A stretch of 51,130 nucleotides of DNA from Planctomycetota bacterium (GCA_016191165.1 JACPPF010000155.1:1-51130); one strand, 5' to 3'; counted from the stretch's first letter, positions 8,478 to 18,148 are shown. The notes: a model not told the origin generated them from the sequence alone. Translations and numbers: made by a program.

Positions 8478-8791
8478 TTACATCGTACTTGCGCCGGGTT
8501 TACGTAAAAACACTTGGCCCTTACCGAAGCCGGGACGAGTTTTTTCGATCTCACAGAATTCGCTGATTTTCAGGCGACATCAACGATTAGCCCAACGCCG
8601 TCTTTCCGGTACGGGCATTTTACATTGGTTCATGCCGGTTCGCCAAGGTCGGATTTCGTTAATTCTTATCCCTTCGCTCTTGTCATGGGGGCCGCAAATC
8701 CGCTCAGGCGCCAAATCTTTCTGAAAGGAACCCGGTAATCCAAGGCGTAGTCAAGTTTTCGAACGCCATGCTGAATAAAGCCCTGAACGGA
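8478..8791. other. Intergenic stretch between tRNA-Leu and hypB
   Basis: 314 bp without a convincing gene. A 74-codon open frame at 8514-8738 has no ribosome site and no recognisable protein features. The tRNA promoter should lie just above 8478 on the minus strand; TACGAT close to the gene is a possible -10. Confidence 0.5.
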
Positions 8792-9472
8792 TCAATGGGC
8801 CTTCCCGATCTGTCGTTTCAGGGCTTGCCACAGAAAATCATACCAGGAATCGAGGCCGCTGCCGGATCGGGCCGAGAGTTCAAGTAGCGTTGCCGTCGGC
8901 GCCGTACGGTGAATGTTTTCGCGCAAGGCCGGAAGGTCGGCTCCGACCGCGGCGGCGAGATCGGTCTTGGTGATGAGAACCAGGTCGGCCTTGCGGAACA
9001 ACGTCGGGTATTTTAGCGGTTTGTCTTCTCCTTCGGTCACCGAAAGCAACACCACGCGCAGGTCCTCGCCCAGATCATACGACGCGGTGCAGACCAGATT
9101 GCCGACGTTCTCGATGATGAGTAGGTCGAGCTGGCTCAGATCGAATTTTTCGTTGGCCTGCGCGATCATGCTCGCGTCGAGATGGCAGCAGCCGCCGGTC
9201 AGGATTTGCACGACCGGGGCGCCACGTTCGCTCAGGCGGCGCGCGTCGTTGTCGGTTTGCAGATCGCCGACCTGAACGCCGATGCGTACTCGGCCGCACA
9301 GATCACTCAACGTGCGTTCGAGCAGGGCGGTTTTTCCCGAGCCGGGGCCGGACATGATATTGACCACCAGGAGTTTTTGGGCGTGAAACCGCAGCCGGTT
9401 TTGCGCCGCCAACTCGGTGTTCTTGCCGAGCAGGGCCTGATTGACTTCGACGACCCAGCGAGTTGTTTCCAT
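8792..9472 (-). CDS. hypB: Hydrogenase nickel-insertion GTPase HypB
   Basis: SIMIBI-class GTPase that, with HypA, delivers nickel to the large subunit of NiFe hydrogenase in the cytoplasm. The 226-residue length fits the core family. Walker A GPGSGKT is at 42-48, the switch region GDLQTDNDARRL follows, then GGCCHLDASM with the conserved metal-binding cysteine pair region, LLIIENVGNLVC, and the base-recognition motif ITKTDL. The long His-rich N-terminus used for nickel storage in some species is absent, and so is an N-terminal CxxCGC motif, so nickel storage is unlikely. The start codon directly abuts the hypA stop, and it is the last gene of the hyp operon in the transcribed order F-C-D-E-A-B. 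Confidence 0.95.
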   Translation of the reverse strand: METTRWVVEVNQALLGKNTELAAQNRLRFHAQKLLVVNIMSGPGSGKTALLERTLSDLCGRVRIGVQVGDLQTDNDARRLSERGAPVVQILTGGCCHLDASMIAQANEKFDLSQLDLLIIENVGNLVCTASYDLGEDLRVVLLSVTEGEDKPLKYPTLFRKADLVLITKTDLAAAVGADLPALRENIHRTAPTATLLELSARSGSGLDSWYDFLWQALKRQIGKAH

Positions 9473-9823
9473 TTAATCCTCACGCGCGAATTCAACCAGG
9501 ACGAGATCCAGTTCGTGCCCGTGTCGTACATCCACGTTCCAGCTTCCGCAGCATGGGCAGGCGTCCGGGAAACCATCGGGTTCGAATTCACGCTGGCATG
9601 CGCGACAAACCAGCCGTGCCGGTACCCTTTCGAATTCGATTTCGGCAAGTGCAGCGGGCGTACCAGCCCTCATGGCCTCGAATGCGAAGGCCAGCGCCTC
9701 GGGAACCACGCCCGCCAGGGCGCCAACGCGCAGGCGCACGCGGACAATCCGTGTGGCCGATTCCGCGCGCATCCGGTCGCAGGCCAGGTCGAACACATTC
9801 TGCATGATGCTGGCTTCGTGCAT
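9473..9823 (-). CDS. hypA: Hydrogenase nickel metallochaperone HypA
   Basis: Zinc and nickel chaperone partner of HypB. I placed the start at ATG 9821-9823 because the mature protein must begin MHE, in which His2 binds nickel; an upstream in-frame start at 9838 would bury it. That gives 116 residues, typical for the family. The zinc site is CRAC at about 74-77 and CPCC at about 89-92. The start is 8 bp after the hypE stop and the stop abuts hypB, so all are almost certainly co-transcribed. Confidence 0.95.
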   Translation of the reverse strand: MHEASIMQNVFDLACDRMRAESATRIVRVRLRVGALAGVVPEALAFAFEAMRAGTPAALAEIEFERVPARLVCRACQREFEPDGFPDACPCCGSWNVDVRHGHELDLVLVEFARED

Positions 9824-9831
9824 CCCATTCC

Positions 9832-10890
9832 CTAGCAAATGCGCGGCAACTGTTCGCCGCTGAGCATGTCGAGGATACGCGTGGTGCCGAAGGAGCTGCG
9901 CAGAGTTACGCGGCCTGGTTCACCTGCTTCCACGTTCCCGATCTGCCGGGCATCCGTGCCGAGCGGGTCGCCATGCAAGATCTCCAGGGCTCGCTCGGCA
10001 TGTTCTGACGGCACGAAGGCGACGAAGCGGCCCTCGTTGGCGACATGTAATGCGTCCAGCCCGAGGATCTCGCAGACGGCGCGCACGGTATCATGCACCG
10101 GAATCCTATCTTCGTGAACCTGAATCGCCAGGGCGGACGCTTCGGCAATCTCCACCAGAGCGCTGGCGAGGCCGCCGCGCGTCAGATCACGCAGGCAATG
10201 GATGGGCACGTCCGCATCGACAAGGCGACGCACTGGCTGCGCCAGGGGAGCGCAATCGCTTTCCAGCGCCGTCTCCAGGCGGATGCCTTCGCGGACGGCC
10301 ATGAGGGCGATGCCATGACGGCCGACATCGCCGGAGAGGAGAATGGCGTCGCCGGGTCGCACCTGGCGCGGGCCGAGCGGCAGCCCATGTTCCACCACGC
10401 CGATGCCCGACGTATTGATAAAGATTCCGTCTCCCTTGCCGCGTTCGACAACTTTCGTGTCCCCTGTAACAATCGAAACGCCGGCGGCATCCGCTGCCTG
10501 GCGTAGGGATTGGCAGACGCGGCGCAGGATTTCCCAGGGCAAGCCCTCCTCCAGGATGAAGCCGGCGCTCAACCAAACGGGCCGTGCTCCGCCCATGGCG
10601 AGGTCGTTGACGGTGCCGTTGACCGCCAGCGTGCCGATGTCGCCGCCTGGAAAGAACAGCGGGCGAACGACGTACGAGTCGGTCGTGAAGGCAAGGCGAG
10701 TCGTCGCGGGAGTCGGCACCAGGGCGCAATCGTGAAGTTCCGCAAGCTGGTCTTTGCGCAGCGCGGGCAGGATGACATCGTCCAATAAACGGTGCATCAA
10801 TCGGCCGCCGCCGCCGTGCGCGAGTTGAATCTTCTGGCCTTCGGCGAACGGAACTGGACAGGCCAGCGTGATTTCGCGATCAGGTTCCAT
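9832..10890 (-). CDS. hypE: Hydrogenase maturation carbamoyl dehydratase HypE
   Basis: Receives a carbamoyl group from HypF on its C-terminal cysteine and dehydrates it to thiocyanate, the source of the CN ligands of the NiFe site. It is 352 residues from ATG 10888-10890, an 11-bp overlap with the end of hypD; an upstream start at 10914 is possible but less likely. The AIR-synthase-type fold is visible in [49 protein letters not shown] and [17 protein letters not shown]. The protein ends LPRIC, the conserved PRIC tail with the active cysteine at the last position. Confidence 0.96.
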   Translation of the reverse strand: MEPDREITLACPVPFAEGQKIQLAHGGGGRLMHRLLDDVILPALRKDQLAELHDCALVPTPATTRLAFTTDSYVVRPLFFPGGDIGTLAVNGTVNDLAMGGARPVWLSAGFILEEGLPWEILRRVCQSLRQAADAAGVSIVTGDTKVVERGKGDGIFINTSGIGVVEHGLPLGPRQVRPGDAILLSGDVGRHGIALMAVREGIRLETALESDCAPLAQPVRRLVDADVPIHCLRDLTRGGLASALVEIAEASALAIQVHEDRIPVHDTVRAVCEILGLDALHVANEGRFVAFVPSEHAERALEILHGDPLGTDARQIGNVEAGEPGRVTLRSSFGTTRILDMLSGEQLPRIC

Positions 10891-11992
10891 GGACCGCCGC
10901 CTCCCTCCGCGCACCGCGATAGCGGTAATAGGCGGCGCAGGCGCCCTCGGAGGAAACCATGGTGGCGCCGAGCGGCGATTCCGGCGTACACTGGCGACCG
11001 AAGGCGGGGCATTCGCTCGGCTTCTTCAGCCCTTGCAGGATCTCGCCGCTGATGCACGCGCCGACCTCGACCGGCGTGGCTTCCGCCGTCTCGAAGCGGC
11101 GCTCGGCGTCAAGGTCGGCGTATTCTTCGCGGAGACTCAACCCGCTTTCAGGGATTTCGCCGATGCCGCGCCATTGCCGGGGTACGATGCGAAACACTTC
11201 GACCAGGAGTTCCAGCGCATGCCGATTGCCTTCGGGGCGAACGGCGCGTGCGTACTGGTTCTCGACGTCGGCCCGGCCTTCTTCAAGTTGTCGCACGCAC
11301 ATGGCGATCCCTTGCAGAATGTCGAGTGGCTCGAATCCGGTGACGACGATCGGCACGCGAAATCGTGTGGCCAGCGGGGCGTAGGCGTCGATCCCCATGA
11401 CGGCACATACATGTCCCGCGGCGAGAAAGCCTTGCACCCGGCAGCGCGGCGATTCGAGTATCGCCCGCATCGCCGGCGGCACCAGCACCTGGGAAACCAG
11501 CACCGAGAAGTTGCGCAGGTTTCGCCGGCGAGCCTGATAGACCGCCAGGGCGTTCGCCGGGGCCGTCGTTTCAAATCCAACTGCGAAAAAGACAACCTGC
11601 CTGTGCGGATTTTGCACGGCGATCTCCACCGCATCGACCGGAGAATAGACCATGCGCACGTCGCCGCCGTCGGCCTTGACGCGCAAGAGATCGCTTTGCG
11701 TACCGGGAACGCGCATCATGTCGCCGAAGGAGCAAAAGATGACCTCCGGCCGCGCAGCGATGGCAATCGCACGATCCACCATCTCCACGGGTGTCACGCA
11801 TACCGGACAGCCCGGACCGTGTACCAGCGTGATGCCCGGAGGAAGTAGTTCGTCAACGCCGAAGCGCACGATGGCGTGAGTCTGGCCGCCACAAACCTCC
11901 ATGATCGTCCAGGGCCTGGTCGTGATCCGCGCCAGCAGGTTCGCATACTTCCGGGCGGCGTCGGCGTCGCGATATTCATCGAGGTACTTCAT
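10880..11992 (-). CDS. hypD: Hydrogenase Fe(CN)2CO assembly scaffold HypD
   Basis: 4Fe-4S scaffold on which, together with HypC, the Fe(CN)2CO unit is built before transfer to the hydrogenase large subunit. It is 370 residues, the normal length. Conserved motifs present are [11 protein letters not shown] near residue 31, [10 protein letters not shown] near 59, FETTAP, and the C-terminal cysteines in [22 protein letters not shown] and [11 protein letters not shown], which ligate the cluster. The start codon overlaps the hypC stop by 4 bp and the 3' end overlaps hypE by 11 bp, so translation is probably coupled. Confidence 0.96.
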   Translation of the reverse strand: MKYLDEYRDADAARKYANLLARITTRPWTIMEVCGGQTHAIVRFGVDELLPPGITLVHGPGCPVCVTPVEMVDRAIAIAARPEVIFCSFGDMMRVPGTQSDLLRVKADGGDVRMVYSPVDAVEIAVQNPHRQVVFFAVGFETTAPANALAVYQARRRNLRNFSVLVSQVLVPPAMRAILESPRCRVQGFLAAGHVCAVMGIDAYAPLATRFRVPIVVTGFEPLDILQGIAMCVRQLEEGRADVENQYARAVRPEGNRHALELLVEVFRIVPRQWRGIGEIPESGLSLREEYADLDAERRFETAEATPVEVGACISGEILQGLKKPSECPAFGRQCTPESPLGATMVSSEGACAAYYRYRGARREAAVHGT

Positions 11993-12228
11993 GGCGCATC
12001 CTCGGGTTGCATTTGCTGAAGAAACGCGAACACCTGCTGGGCTTCCTCCTCCGCGATCCTGCTCAGGGCCATGCCGACATGAACGATGACGTAATCACCG
12101 ATGGCCGCTTCCGGCACGAGGGCGAGGCTGACCTCCTTGACGACGCCGCCGAAATCGATCTTGCCGGTGCGGAGCCAGGCGACGCCGTCGTCAACTTCAA
12201 TGACCCTACCGGGAATTGCCAGGCACAT
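11989..12228 (-). CDS. hypC: Hydrogenase maturation chaperone HypC
   Basis: Small chaperone that carries the iron ligand complex between HypD and the hydrogenase large subunit. It is 79 residues and starts MCLAIPGRV, with the essential Cys2 exposed after Met removal. The OB-like core ([20 protein letters not shown], then [11 protein letters not shown]) is typical. It overlaps hypF by 23 bp upstream and hypD by 4 bp downstream. Confidence 0.95.
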   Translation of the reverse strand: MCLAIPGRVIEVDDGVAWLRTGKIDFGGVVKEVSLALVPEAAIGDYVIVHVGMALSRIAEEEAQQVFAFLQQMQPEDAP

Positions 12229-14527
12229 GCAGCGTCTCCATCATTGAGGCAGCCACGATCTGTCCGAGGGCGATGCCGCCGTCCCCGGTCGGAACACGTT
12301 GATGCCAGTATGGCGTAAAACCTTCGTCGGTCAAGCGCTGAACCGCGCCTTCAAGCAAACGTCGATTGAGAAAACAGCCGCCGGTCAAGACCACGCGCCG
12401 TTCCGAAACGCGGCGGCAAACGGCGACGAGGGCCTCGATAAGGCCCGCGTGAAAACGCGCCGACACCAGGCCCCTGTCAAGCCCGGCGCCCAGATCGGCG
12501 AGCAGCGCCTGCAAGAGCGGACCCCAGTCCACGACGGCGGGGTCGTGCCCGTCGAGGGTCATCGGATAAGGGATCGCCGCCCGGCGCCCATCCGCGCGCC
12601 ATTCCCATTCCATGGCGGCCTGACCCTCATGGCGGTTTTCCATGCGGACCCCGGCGAGCGCCGCGACCGCGTCAAAAAGCCGACCGACGCTTGTCGTCAT
12701 CGGCGAATTCACCTTGCGACGCAACGCCACGGCAAGTAATTCCCATTCGCCGGGCGTGAACGCGGACCGCAGCGGGAGGTCAGCGCGCGAAAAGACTTCG
12801 TCTCCGAGCCAGGCGTGAAGGAGCCCAAGCGCCGTCCGTCGGGGCTCGCGTATCGCCAATTCACCGCCGGGAAGCGGGAAGGGCCGCAAATGCGCGGCCC
12901 GAACAAGCCCGCCCTCCGTCAGGTGAAAGAACTCCCCGCCCCATATCGTCCCATCCGTGCCGAAACCCGTCCCATCCCATGCCACACCCAAGACCGGCGC
13001 CTGAATGCCGTTCTCGGCCATACACGAAAGTACATGAGCGACATGATGCTGCACCCGGGCAATCGGTAATTCTTGCCGTTCGGCAAAACGCGTCGAGTAA
13101 TATTCGGGATGCAGGTCGCAAGCCACAACTTGCGGCGCGGTTTGATAAAGCCTGGGCAAATCTCGGCTTGCCTGTTCAAATACGCTGACGGCTTCCACGG
13201 TTTCCAGATCTCCCACATGTTGACTCAGGAAGACATCGTTACCGACCGACACGGCCACCGTGTTTTTCAGATGCCCACCCACGGCGAGAATCGGCGGCAG
13301 CGCGCGATCGAGCGTGATCGGAAACGGCGCGTAGCCGCGCGCGCGCCGCAGAATCTGTTCGCGTCCGAGTACGACGCGGACAACCGAATCATCCAGGGAC
13401 CGAGCGATCGGCCGATTGTTTGTCAGGAACAAGTCGGCAATACCCCCAAGCCTGGCCAGCGCCTCGTTTTCATTGATGCAGATCGGTTCGTCAGCGCGAT
13501 TGCCGCTGGTGGCAACGACCGGGAAGTTCATTTCCGCCATGAGCAGGTGATGCAGCGGCGTGTACGGCAGCATCATGCCGAGATAGGGATTTCCCGGGGC
13601 AACGGAAGGCGCCAGGATTTCTCCCGGCGGCAGCGCGCCAGGCCGGCGCCGCCTCACCAGCACGATCGGCGCTTGCCGGGCGCCGAGCAACTTCGCTTCG
13701 GGAGGCGTCAATTCGGCCGCGCGCCCGGCCGCCTCCAGAGACGGATACATCAAGGCAAACGGCTTTTCCTCGCGGCGTTTGCGCAGGCGCAGACTCCGCA
13801 CGGCCGCTTCACTGCGCGCGTCCGCCAGCAAATGGAACCCGCCGAGCCCCTTGAGTGCGACGATGGCACCCTGCCGGATCGCACGAGCGCACTCGATCAA
13901 AGCGGTTTCGCCGTCAGCCAGGATCTGCCCGGCCCCATCCCACAATTCCAGGTGTGGCCCGCATTGCCGGCAGGCGATGGGCTGAGCGTGAAAGCGTCGA
14001 TCGCTCGGATCAGCATATTCGCGCGCGCAATCCGCGCACATGCGGAAACGCCGCATGGTGGTATTTGGCCGATCGTAAGGCAGGCAGGTAACAATGCTGA
14101 AGCGCGGCCCACACTGCGTGCAGTTCAGGAATGGATAGCGAAAACGCCGATTGCCGGGATCGAACAGCTCGCGCAGGCAGTCGGCGCAGGTCGCCAGGTC
14201 CGGCATGATCCAGACGGCCCGGGTTCCGTCTTGCGCGCTTTCACGGATCTCGAACCGGGCATGGCCTGCCGCGTCCAGCCAGGTCGATTCGACCATGGAG
14301 AAGGGTCCAAAAAGCGCGGCGTCGTTTTTGAATTGCTCAACAAAAGACTCCAGGTGCTCCGAACGTCCCTCCACCTCGATGCAGACTCCCTGCGGATTGT
14401 TTTGGACCCAGCCGGAAAGATTGTGTGCGGTCGCCAGCCGAAATACGAAGGGGCGAAAGCCCACGCCTTGCACCGCGCCGCGGACCAGCAAGCTGACACG
14501 CCGGCATGAATCTGGTTGGCCAATCAT
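12206..14527 (-). CDS. hypF: Carbamoyltransferase HypF
   Basis: Makes the carbamoyl-adenylate from carbamoyl phosphate and ATP and transfers the group to HypE. From ATG 14525-14527 it is 773 residues, full length. Domains in order: acylphosphatase-like (about 10-95, LLVRGAVQGVGFRPFVFRLA), two zinc fingers (about 105-185, CADCLRELFDPGNRRF then CTQCGPR, and CADCAREY then CRQCGPH), YrdC-like (about 200-375, IVALKGLGGFHLLADA), and a Kae1/TobZ-like C-terminal domain with VQHHVAHVLSCMAENG and LTGGCFLNR. It is the first gene of the operon; a strong hairpin at 14645-14701 separates it from the gene upstream. Confidence 0.96.
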   Translation of the reverse strand: MIGQPDSCRRVSLLVRGAVQGVGFRPFVFRLATAHNLSGWVQNNPQGVCIEVEGRSEHLESFVEQFKNDAALFGPFSMVESTWLDAAGHARFEIRESAQDGTRAVWIMPDLATCADCLRELFDPGNRRFRYPFLNCTQCGPRFSIVTCLPYDRPNTTMRRFRMCADCAREYADPSDRRFHAQPIACRQCGPHLELWDGAGQILADGETALIECARAIRQGAIVALKGLGGFHLLADARSEAAVRSLRLRKRREEKPFALMYPSLEAAGRAAELTPPEAKLLGARQAPIVLVRRRRPGALPPGEILAPSVAPGNPYLGMMLPYTPLHHLLMAEMNFPVVATSGNRADEPICINENEALARLGGIADLFLTNNRPIARSLDDSVVRVVLGREQILRRARGYAPFPITLDRALPPILAVGGHLKNTVAVSVGNDVFLSQHVGDLETVEAVSVFEQASRDLPRLYQTAPQVVACDLHPEYYSTRFAERQELPIARVQHHVAHVLSCMAENGIQAPVLGVAWDGTGFGTDGTIWGGEFFHLTEGGLVRAAHLRPFPLPGGELAIREPRRTALGLLHAWLGDEVFSRADLPLRSAFTPGEWELLAVALRRKVNSPMTTSVGRLFDAVAALAGVRMENRHEGQAAMEWEWRADGRRAAIPYPMTLDGHDPAVVDWGPLLQALLADLGAGLDRGLVSARFHAGLIEALVAVCRRVSERRVVLTGGCFLNRRLLEGAVQRLTDEGFTPYWHQRVPTGDGGIALGQIVAASMMETLHVPGNSR

Positions 14528-14644
14528 GAAAGAGCTTCCGCACACCGCCCAATACGGTGTCCGCAGAATTCAGAAACGCCGCCAGCATGGACATCGGGCA
14601 TTTGGCCCGAGTATTGGGCCGAGACGATGCGAATCAAAAAGGCG

Positions 14645-14701
14645 GTTCGCCCGGTGCGCGAGTCGAGGAAGTGGAGCACCTCCCTCGCGCACCGGGCGAA
14701 C
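14645..14701 (-). terminator. Long hairpin, probable intrinsic terminator
   Basis: An 18-bp perfect stem: GTTCGCCCGGTGCGCGAG at 14645-14662 pairs with 14684-14701 across 21 nt. Read on the minus strand it is followed within 4 nt by TTTTT, which fits termination after the DUF1570-like gene at 14842-17271. The stem is unusually long, so it may instead be a palindromic mobile repeat used as a terminator. The rest of the gap 14528-14841 shows no gene. Confidence 0.6.
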
Positions 14702-14841
14702 CCAATGTGCCTCAAACCAAAAACCTGAGCGTTGTTCACGCAAGAATTCAGCGGTTGCGTTGGCGTTCGACCAGCCTGTAGGACCGTCACATGGTTCCGG
14801 CATGTTGGGGCGACGCACAACATTCCAGGCGTGACAATGCC

Positions 14842-17271
14842 CTAGGAGCCGCGGCCCCCGGGACCAGGGAAACCACCGGGGGCTGGGCCACCGGCGCCGG
14901 GACCAGGGAAACCACCGGGGGCTGGGCCACCGGCGCCAGGGCCAGGAAATCCGCCTGGGGCTGGGCCGCCGGCGCCAGGGCCAGGGAAACCACCGGGAGC
15001 TGGGCCGCCAGGGCCAGGCCCTGGAAAACCACCAGGCCCGGGGAAGCCGCCGGGGCCGTTGTTGGGATTCGACTTGACGGGTGGCGGCGGCGGCTCGTCG
15101 CGCTTGGCGCGGGCTTTCAGGAGTGAATCTTGCATCTGTGCATCCGCCAGATTCGTGCCCAGCATCATTTCAAACCAGGCTGTTGCCAGGTTCTTTTTCT
15201 TGATGTCATCAATTTGCCGGGCGTCTTGCGCGTCGGTCAGGTCAAACGATTTGGCAAAGGTGGCCTGCAGCACGGCGGCATTGAGGTCCATGTCGCGGGG
15301 CAATTTGCCAAGCTCTTTCCCGTAGTTGAACAGGCAATCGAGCCGGTGGTTTTGGGCGAGGTAATAGACGAAAGACCAGGAGGTACAGCGTGCGACCTCC
15401 CAGGCCTCGTAGTTCTTTTTCTTCAGCGCCTCGCTGGTGCGATTTTCCTGGGCCTCGCGAGCGGCGCTGCGCGCCTTCTGGAAATAGGAATCGTTGATCA
15501 CATTGCCCAGCGCTTCGGATGCCAGGGGGAATTTGCCTTTCTTGTGGAAATACTTGAACGAAACCAGGTGTGTCCAGTTGGCGGCGCCGATGGTCGGGTA
15601 AAGCGTGCCGACGGGGGTTTCGAAGAACGCCGCCAGGCCTTCGACCATCCAGTCCGGGATTTGCACGGCACGCGGAAACATTTCCGACGCGATCAGGAGT
15701 TGCCGGGTTGTTTCATTGGTGACCGTGTGGCGTTCGGCTTCGTCCTCCAGCGCCTTGGCAACGACGAAGGCGGTTTGCGCCGCCGCGATGTAGATGGCCG
15801 CCTGCCCCGCGAGTTTGTTTTCCGCGATCTTGCCGGAAACCAGATCGTCCGCCGTGATCGAAATCTTCAACTTGGCCAACTTGGCGTTGGCCTCCTCTAA
15901 CTTGGTCGCCAGGAGCGAGCGAAATTCGTGATAGAGCGGGTCGCGCAAACGGGGCGTGGCCGACATCACAACCAGGTTATCCCGGCGTGGGGTAAAGCCA
16001 TCCGCGGTCATGGGCGTTCGACCCCAGTCCAGATGCAGCGTGGTGAACGCTTCCTTCGATGTCGCCAGGAGGGCGTTGAGGCGATACTTGGGCAGATTAG
16101 GCTGCGGGGATTTTTCCTGCAAGGCAAACCAGTAGTAGAAAGTCTCCAGGGTCTCCTCCATCATGGCGAGCCGGCGATCGACCGAATTCTTGGTGACGTG
16201 ATCGTTGTCGCCCTTTGGCGTGTAATAGACGCGGAAATGGCCGGCGTCGCTATCCTTGAAGATATTCCGCTTCTCGCGCAGCGTCGCCAGCAACTCACGT
16301 TGCGCGGGATCATCGACCTTGAATGGCTGTGCGAGGCTGCGTTTGACCGAGGTATACCGCAGGACATTGGCGTGGGCGGCCTCGATTTTCGCCGCTTCCG
16401 CCATGGCTTCATGCATGGATTTCAATTCCCCGCGTGAGAGTGCCCAGCGGGCCAGCGCGAGGAAATTGTCGATGGATTTTTCCTTCTGGCGTTTTTCCTT
16501 GGCTAATTTGTTTTTGAACTCCACGATAAATGGAGTTTCGGGAAGCGGCTTGAGCTTGATGGGGAGAAGTTTGGAATCGGGCAACCAGTTATTCTTGCCC
16601 CAGCGATGGTCGTAGCGATAGATGGGTCCGAAGGGAGTGGGAAAGGCGCCCTTGTTTCCTTTGATTTCGATGTAGATGTAGACCCATTTGGCGTTGGGGT
16701 CGTCGTCGGAGGCGGAGGGGTTGCCCTGGTTACCGCCGGGTTGCCCGCCGTTGGGGTTTCCGCCGGGCATGCCGAGGTTGCCGCCGCCTGGTTGGGGACC
16801 GCCGCCGCCGAGCCCGCCGCCGAAGTTGCCGGGTTGAGGTCCGCCGCCGCCGAGCCCCCCGCCGCCGATGCCAGCGCCGCCGAAGTTGCCTGGGCGTGGT
16901 CCACCGCCGCCGAGCCCCCCACCGCCGAAGTTGCCTGGGCGTGGTCCACCGCCGCCGAGTCCACCACCGAAATTGCCTGGGCGTGGCCCGCCGCCGCCGA
17001 TGCCGGGTCCAGGTCCCCCGCCAATGCCGGGCCCAGGACCACCGCCGATGCCGGGTCCAGGTCCGCCGCCGATGCCGGCGCCGCCGAAGTTACCCGACTG
17101 GGGGCCGCCCTTGTTCCCGCCGACCATGCCCGGTTGCCCGCCGTTTCCGCCTTGATTCAATTCCGGGAAGAAATTGAGTTTGTTGATGTTGATCTTGACG
17201 AGCACATAGTCCGCCGATGCGGTCCCGGCGCCCAACACGAAAAAACCCGCGACGAGCAAGAAACGTTTCAT
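14842..17271 (-). CDS. Secreted DUF1570-like protein with Pro/Gly repeats and degenerate zinc motif
   Basis: 809 residues starting with a clear signal peptide (MKRFLLVAGFFVLGAGTASA). Residues about 40-190 are Gly/Pro/Asn-rich repeats built on GPGPGIGG and GGGPRPGNFGG units, and about 750-809 repeat PGPGAGGPAPGGF. Between them is a globular region like the planctomycete DUF1570 family, related to gluzincin peptidases. In that fold a HExxH helix and a downstream Glu bind zinc. Here the corresponding segment reads NETTR at 519-523, followed by PDWMVEGLAAFFE with Glu544, so both zinc histidines are replaced. I infer a non-catalytic, surface or periplasmic protein. The Pro/Gly regions are also translatable in other frames, but the signal peptide and continuous globular core support this strand. 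A plausible minus-strand promoter lies near 17295-17345. Confidence 0.8.
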   Translation of the reverse strand: MKRFLLVAGFFVLGAGTASADYVLVKININKLNFFPELNQGGNGGQPGMVGGNKGGPQSGNFGGAGIGGGPGPGIGGGPGPGIGGGPGPGIGGGGPRPGNFGGGLGGGGPRPGNFGGGGLGGGGPRPGNFGGAGIGGGGLGGGGPQPGNFGGGLGGGGPQPGGGNLGMPGGNPNGGQPGGNQGNPSASDDDPNAKWVYIYIEIKGNKGAFPTPFGPIYRYDHRWGKNNWLPDSKLLPIKLKPLPETPFIVEFKNKLAKEKRQKEKSIDNFLALARWALSRGELKSMHEAMAEAAKIEAAHANVLRYTSVKRSLAQPFKVDDPAQRELLATLREKRNIFKDSDAGHFRVYYTPKGDNDHVTKNSVDRRLAMMEETLETFYYWFALQEKSPQPNLPKYRLNALLATSKEAFTTLHLDWGRTPMTADGFTPRRDNLVVMSATPRLRDPLYHEFRSLLATKLEEANAKLAKLKISITADDLVSGKIAENKLAGQAAIYIAAAQTAFVVAKALEDEAERHTVTNETTRQLLIASEMFPRAVQIPDWMVEGLAAFFETPVGTLYPTIGAANWTHLVSFKYFHKKGKFPLASEALGNVINDSYFQKARSAAREAQENRTSEALKKKNYEAWEVARCTSWSFVYYLAQNHRLDCLFNYGKELGKLPRDMDLNAAVLQATFAKSFDLTDAQDARQIDDIKKKNLATAWFEMMLGTNLADAQMQDSLLKARAKRDEPPPPPVKSNPNNGPGGFPGPGGFPGPGPGGPAPGGFPGPGAGGPAPGGFPGPGAGGPAPGGFPGPGAGGPAPGGFPGPGGRGS
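14860..15015. repeat. 39-bp tandem repeats coding for PGPGAGGPAPGGF
   Basis: About four copies of a 39-bp unit encode the 13-residue repeat at the C-terminus of the DUF1570-like protein. Copies differ by scattered substitutions. Copy number could vary between strains by slippage. Confidence 0.75.
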
Positions 17272-17598
17272 GATCGGCTCAGCCTCCGACGAAAGGGAGA
17301 TTCCCCATTGGGGTATATCTTATCACTTCCCCGCCGCACAATGCCAGGCACAATTCGTTTTGGCGAAAAGATTTTCCTTCGTGCCTGTCCTTATTCAGAC
17401 GGCTGCCGGCACGATTTGGATTCGGGTATTTCCCTCACGCCGATTCGCCGCGACGGCGGGGAGCTTCGAGGCGGGTATTTTTCAATTTCTGTTGGCATCT
17501 TCGTGGCCAAGGACTATGCTGGCGGTTGCGTCACAAGGACTAACCCAGAAATCCATCGGGCAGTTGAACTCGATGCGTTGAGCGAAAGGTGGTGCGTG
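17272..17598. other. Divergent intergenic region
   Basis: 327 bp between the secreted DUF1570-like gene (minus) and the ACT-domain gene (plus). The plus-strand frame of the ACT gene stays open through it, with an ATG at 17341, but the translated extension shows no domain and no ribosome site. On the minus strand TTGTGC and TATACC, 18 nt apart, could be the promoter of the secreted protein. Nothing else was recognised. Confidence 0.45.
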
Positions 17599-18060
17599 AT
17601 GAGCTTCAAATGGGACCGGGTTCATGTTTGGTCGTGCGAGATACCGGATCACCCGGGGAGCGTGGCGGAAAAGCTGGCCCATCTTGCTCAGGGAGACGCC
17701 AATCTCGAGTACATCTTCACCAAGCGGCTGCCCAACAAGCCGGGCTTTGGCGTTCTTTACGTGGCGCCCGTGACCGGCGCCGCCCAGGTTCGCGCCGCCA
17801 AGGCCGCCGAGATGCACGAGGTGGATTCGCCGGTCGTGCGACGCATCGAAGGCGACAACGAGGCGGGCCTGGCTCACCGCGTCACGCAAAAGTGGGCGTT
17901 GGCCGGCATTAGTTTGCAAGGCCTGACGATGGCCGTCATCGGAGCCCGGTTCATCGGCTACGCAGCCTTCGATACCGTCAACGACGCGAATCGCGCCGCC
18001 CAGATCCTGGCTGACCTCGGCCTGGCCGCCGCCATCGAGACCAAAATGAACGGGAACTGA
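17599..18060 (+). CDS. Tandem ACT-domain protein
   Basis: 153 residues with two ACT-like ligand-binding modules, about 5-70 (VHVWSCEIPDHPGSVAEKLAHLA) and about 77-148 (VVRRIEGDNEAGLAHRVTQK). ACT domains bind amino acids and regulate enzymes; the D-x-P/A-G-x motifs typical of the ligand site are present in both (DHPGS, NEAGL). I chose ATG 17599, preceded by GAAAGG, because it sits directly before the first module; the open frame upstream shows no protein features. The asparagine synthase gene follows 88 bp downstream on the same strand, so a link to amino-acid metabolism is possible but unproven. Confidence 0.75.
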   Translation: MSFKWDRVHVWSCEIPDHPGSVAEKLAHLAQGDANLEYIFTKRLPNKPGFGVLYVAPVTGAAQVRAAKAAEMHEVDSPVVRRIEGDNEAGLAHRVTQKWALAGISLQGLTMAVIGARFIGYAAFDTVNDANRAAQILADLGLAAAIETKMNGN

Positions 18061-18106
18061 GTCCTCGCCCCGTCAGGCGCCTATTTTGTCGCGGAGCCAA
18101 GACGGC

Positions 18107-18134
18107 AGGATGAAGGCGGAAGGATGAAGGCGGA
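18107..18134. repeat. 14-bp tandem duplication before asnB
   Basis: AGGATGAAGGCGGA is present twice in direct tandem, 18107-18120 and 18121-18134, ending 14 bp before the asparagine synthase start. The unit is purine-rich and contains ribosome-site-like AGG blocks, so it may affect translation initiation. Confidence 0.8.
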
Positions 18135-18148
18135 AGCCAGGGAAAACC

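Noticed and set aside
8514-8738. A 74-codon plus-strand frame between tRNA-Leu and hypB
   Set aside because: No ribosome site, no recognised motif and unusual composition for this genome.
8778-8826. Inverted repeat AAGCCCTGAA / TTCAGGGCTT at the hypB end as a terminator
   Set aside because: The arms are only 10 bp with a 29-nt loop and one arm lies inside hypB; too weak to call.
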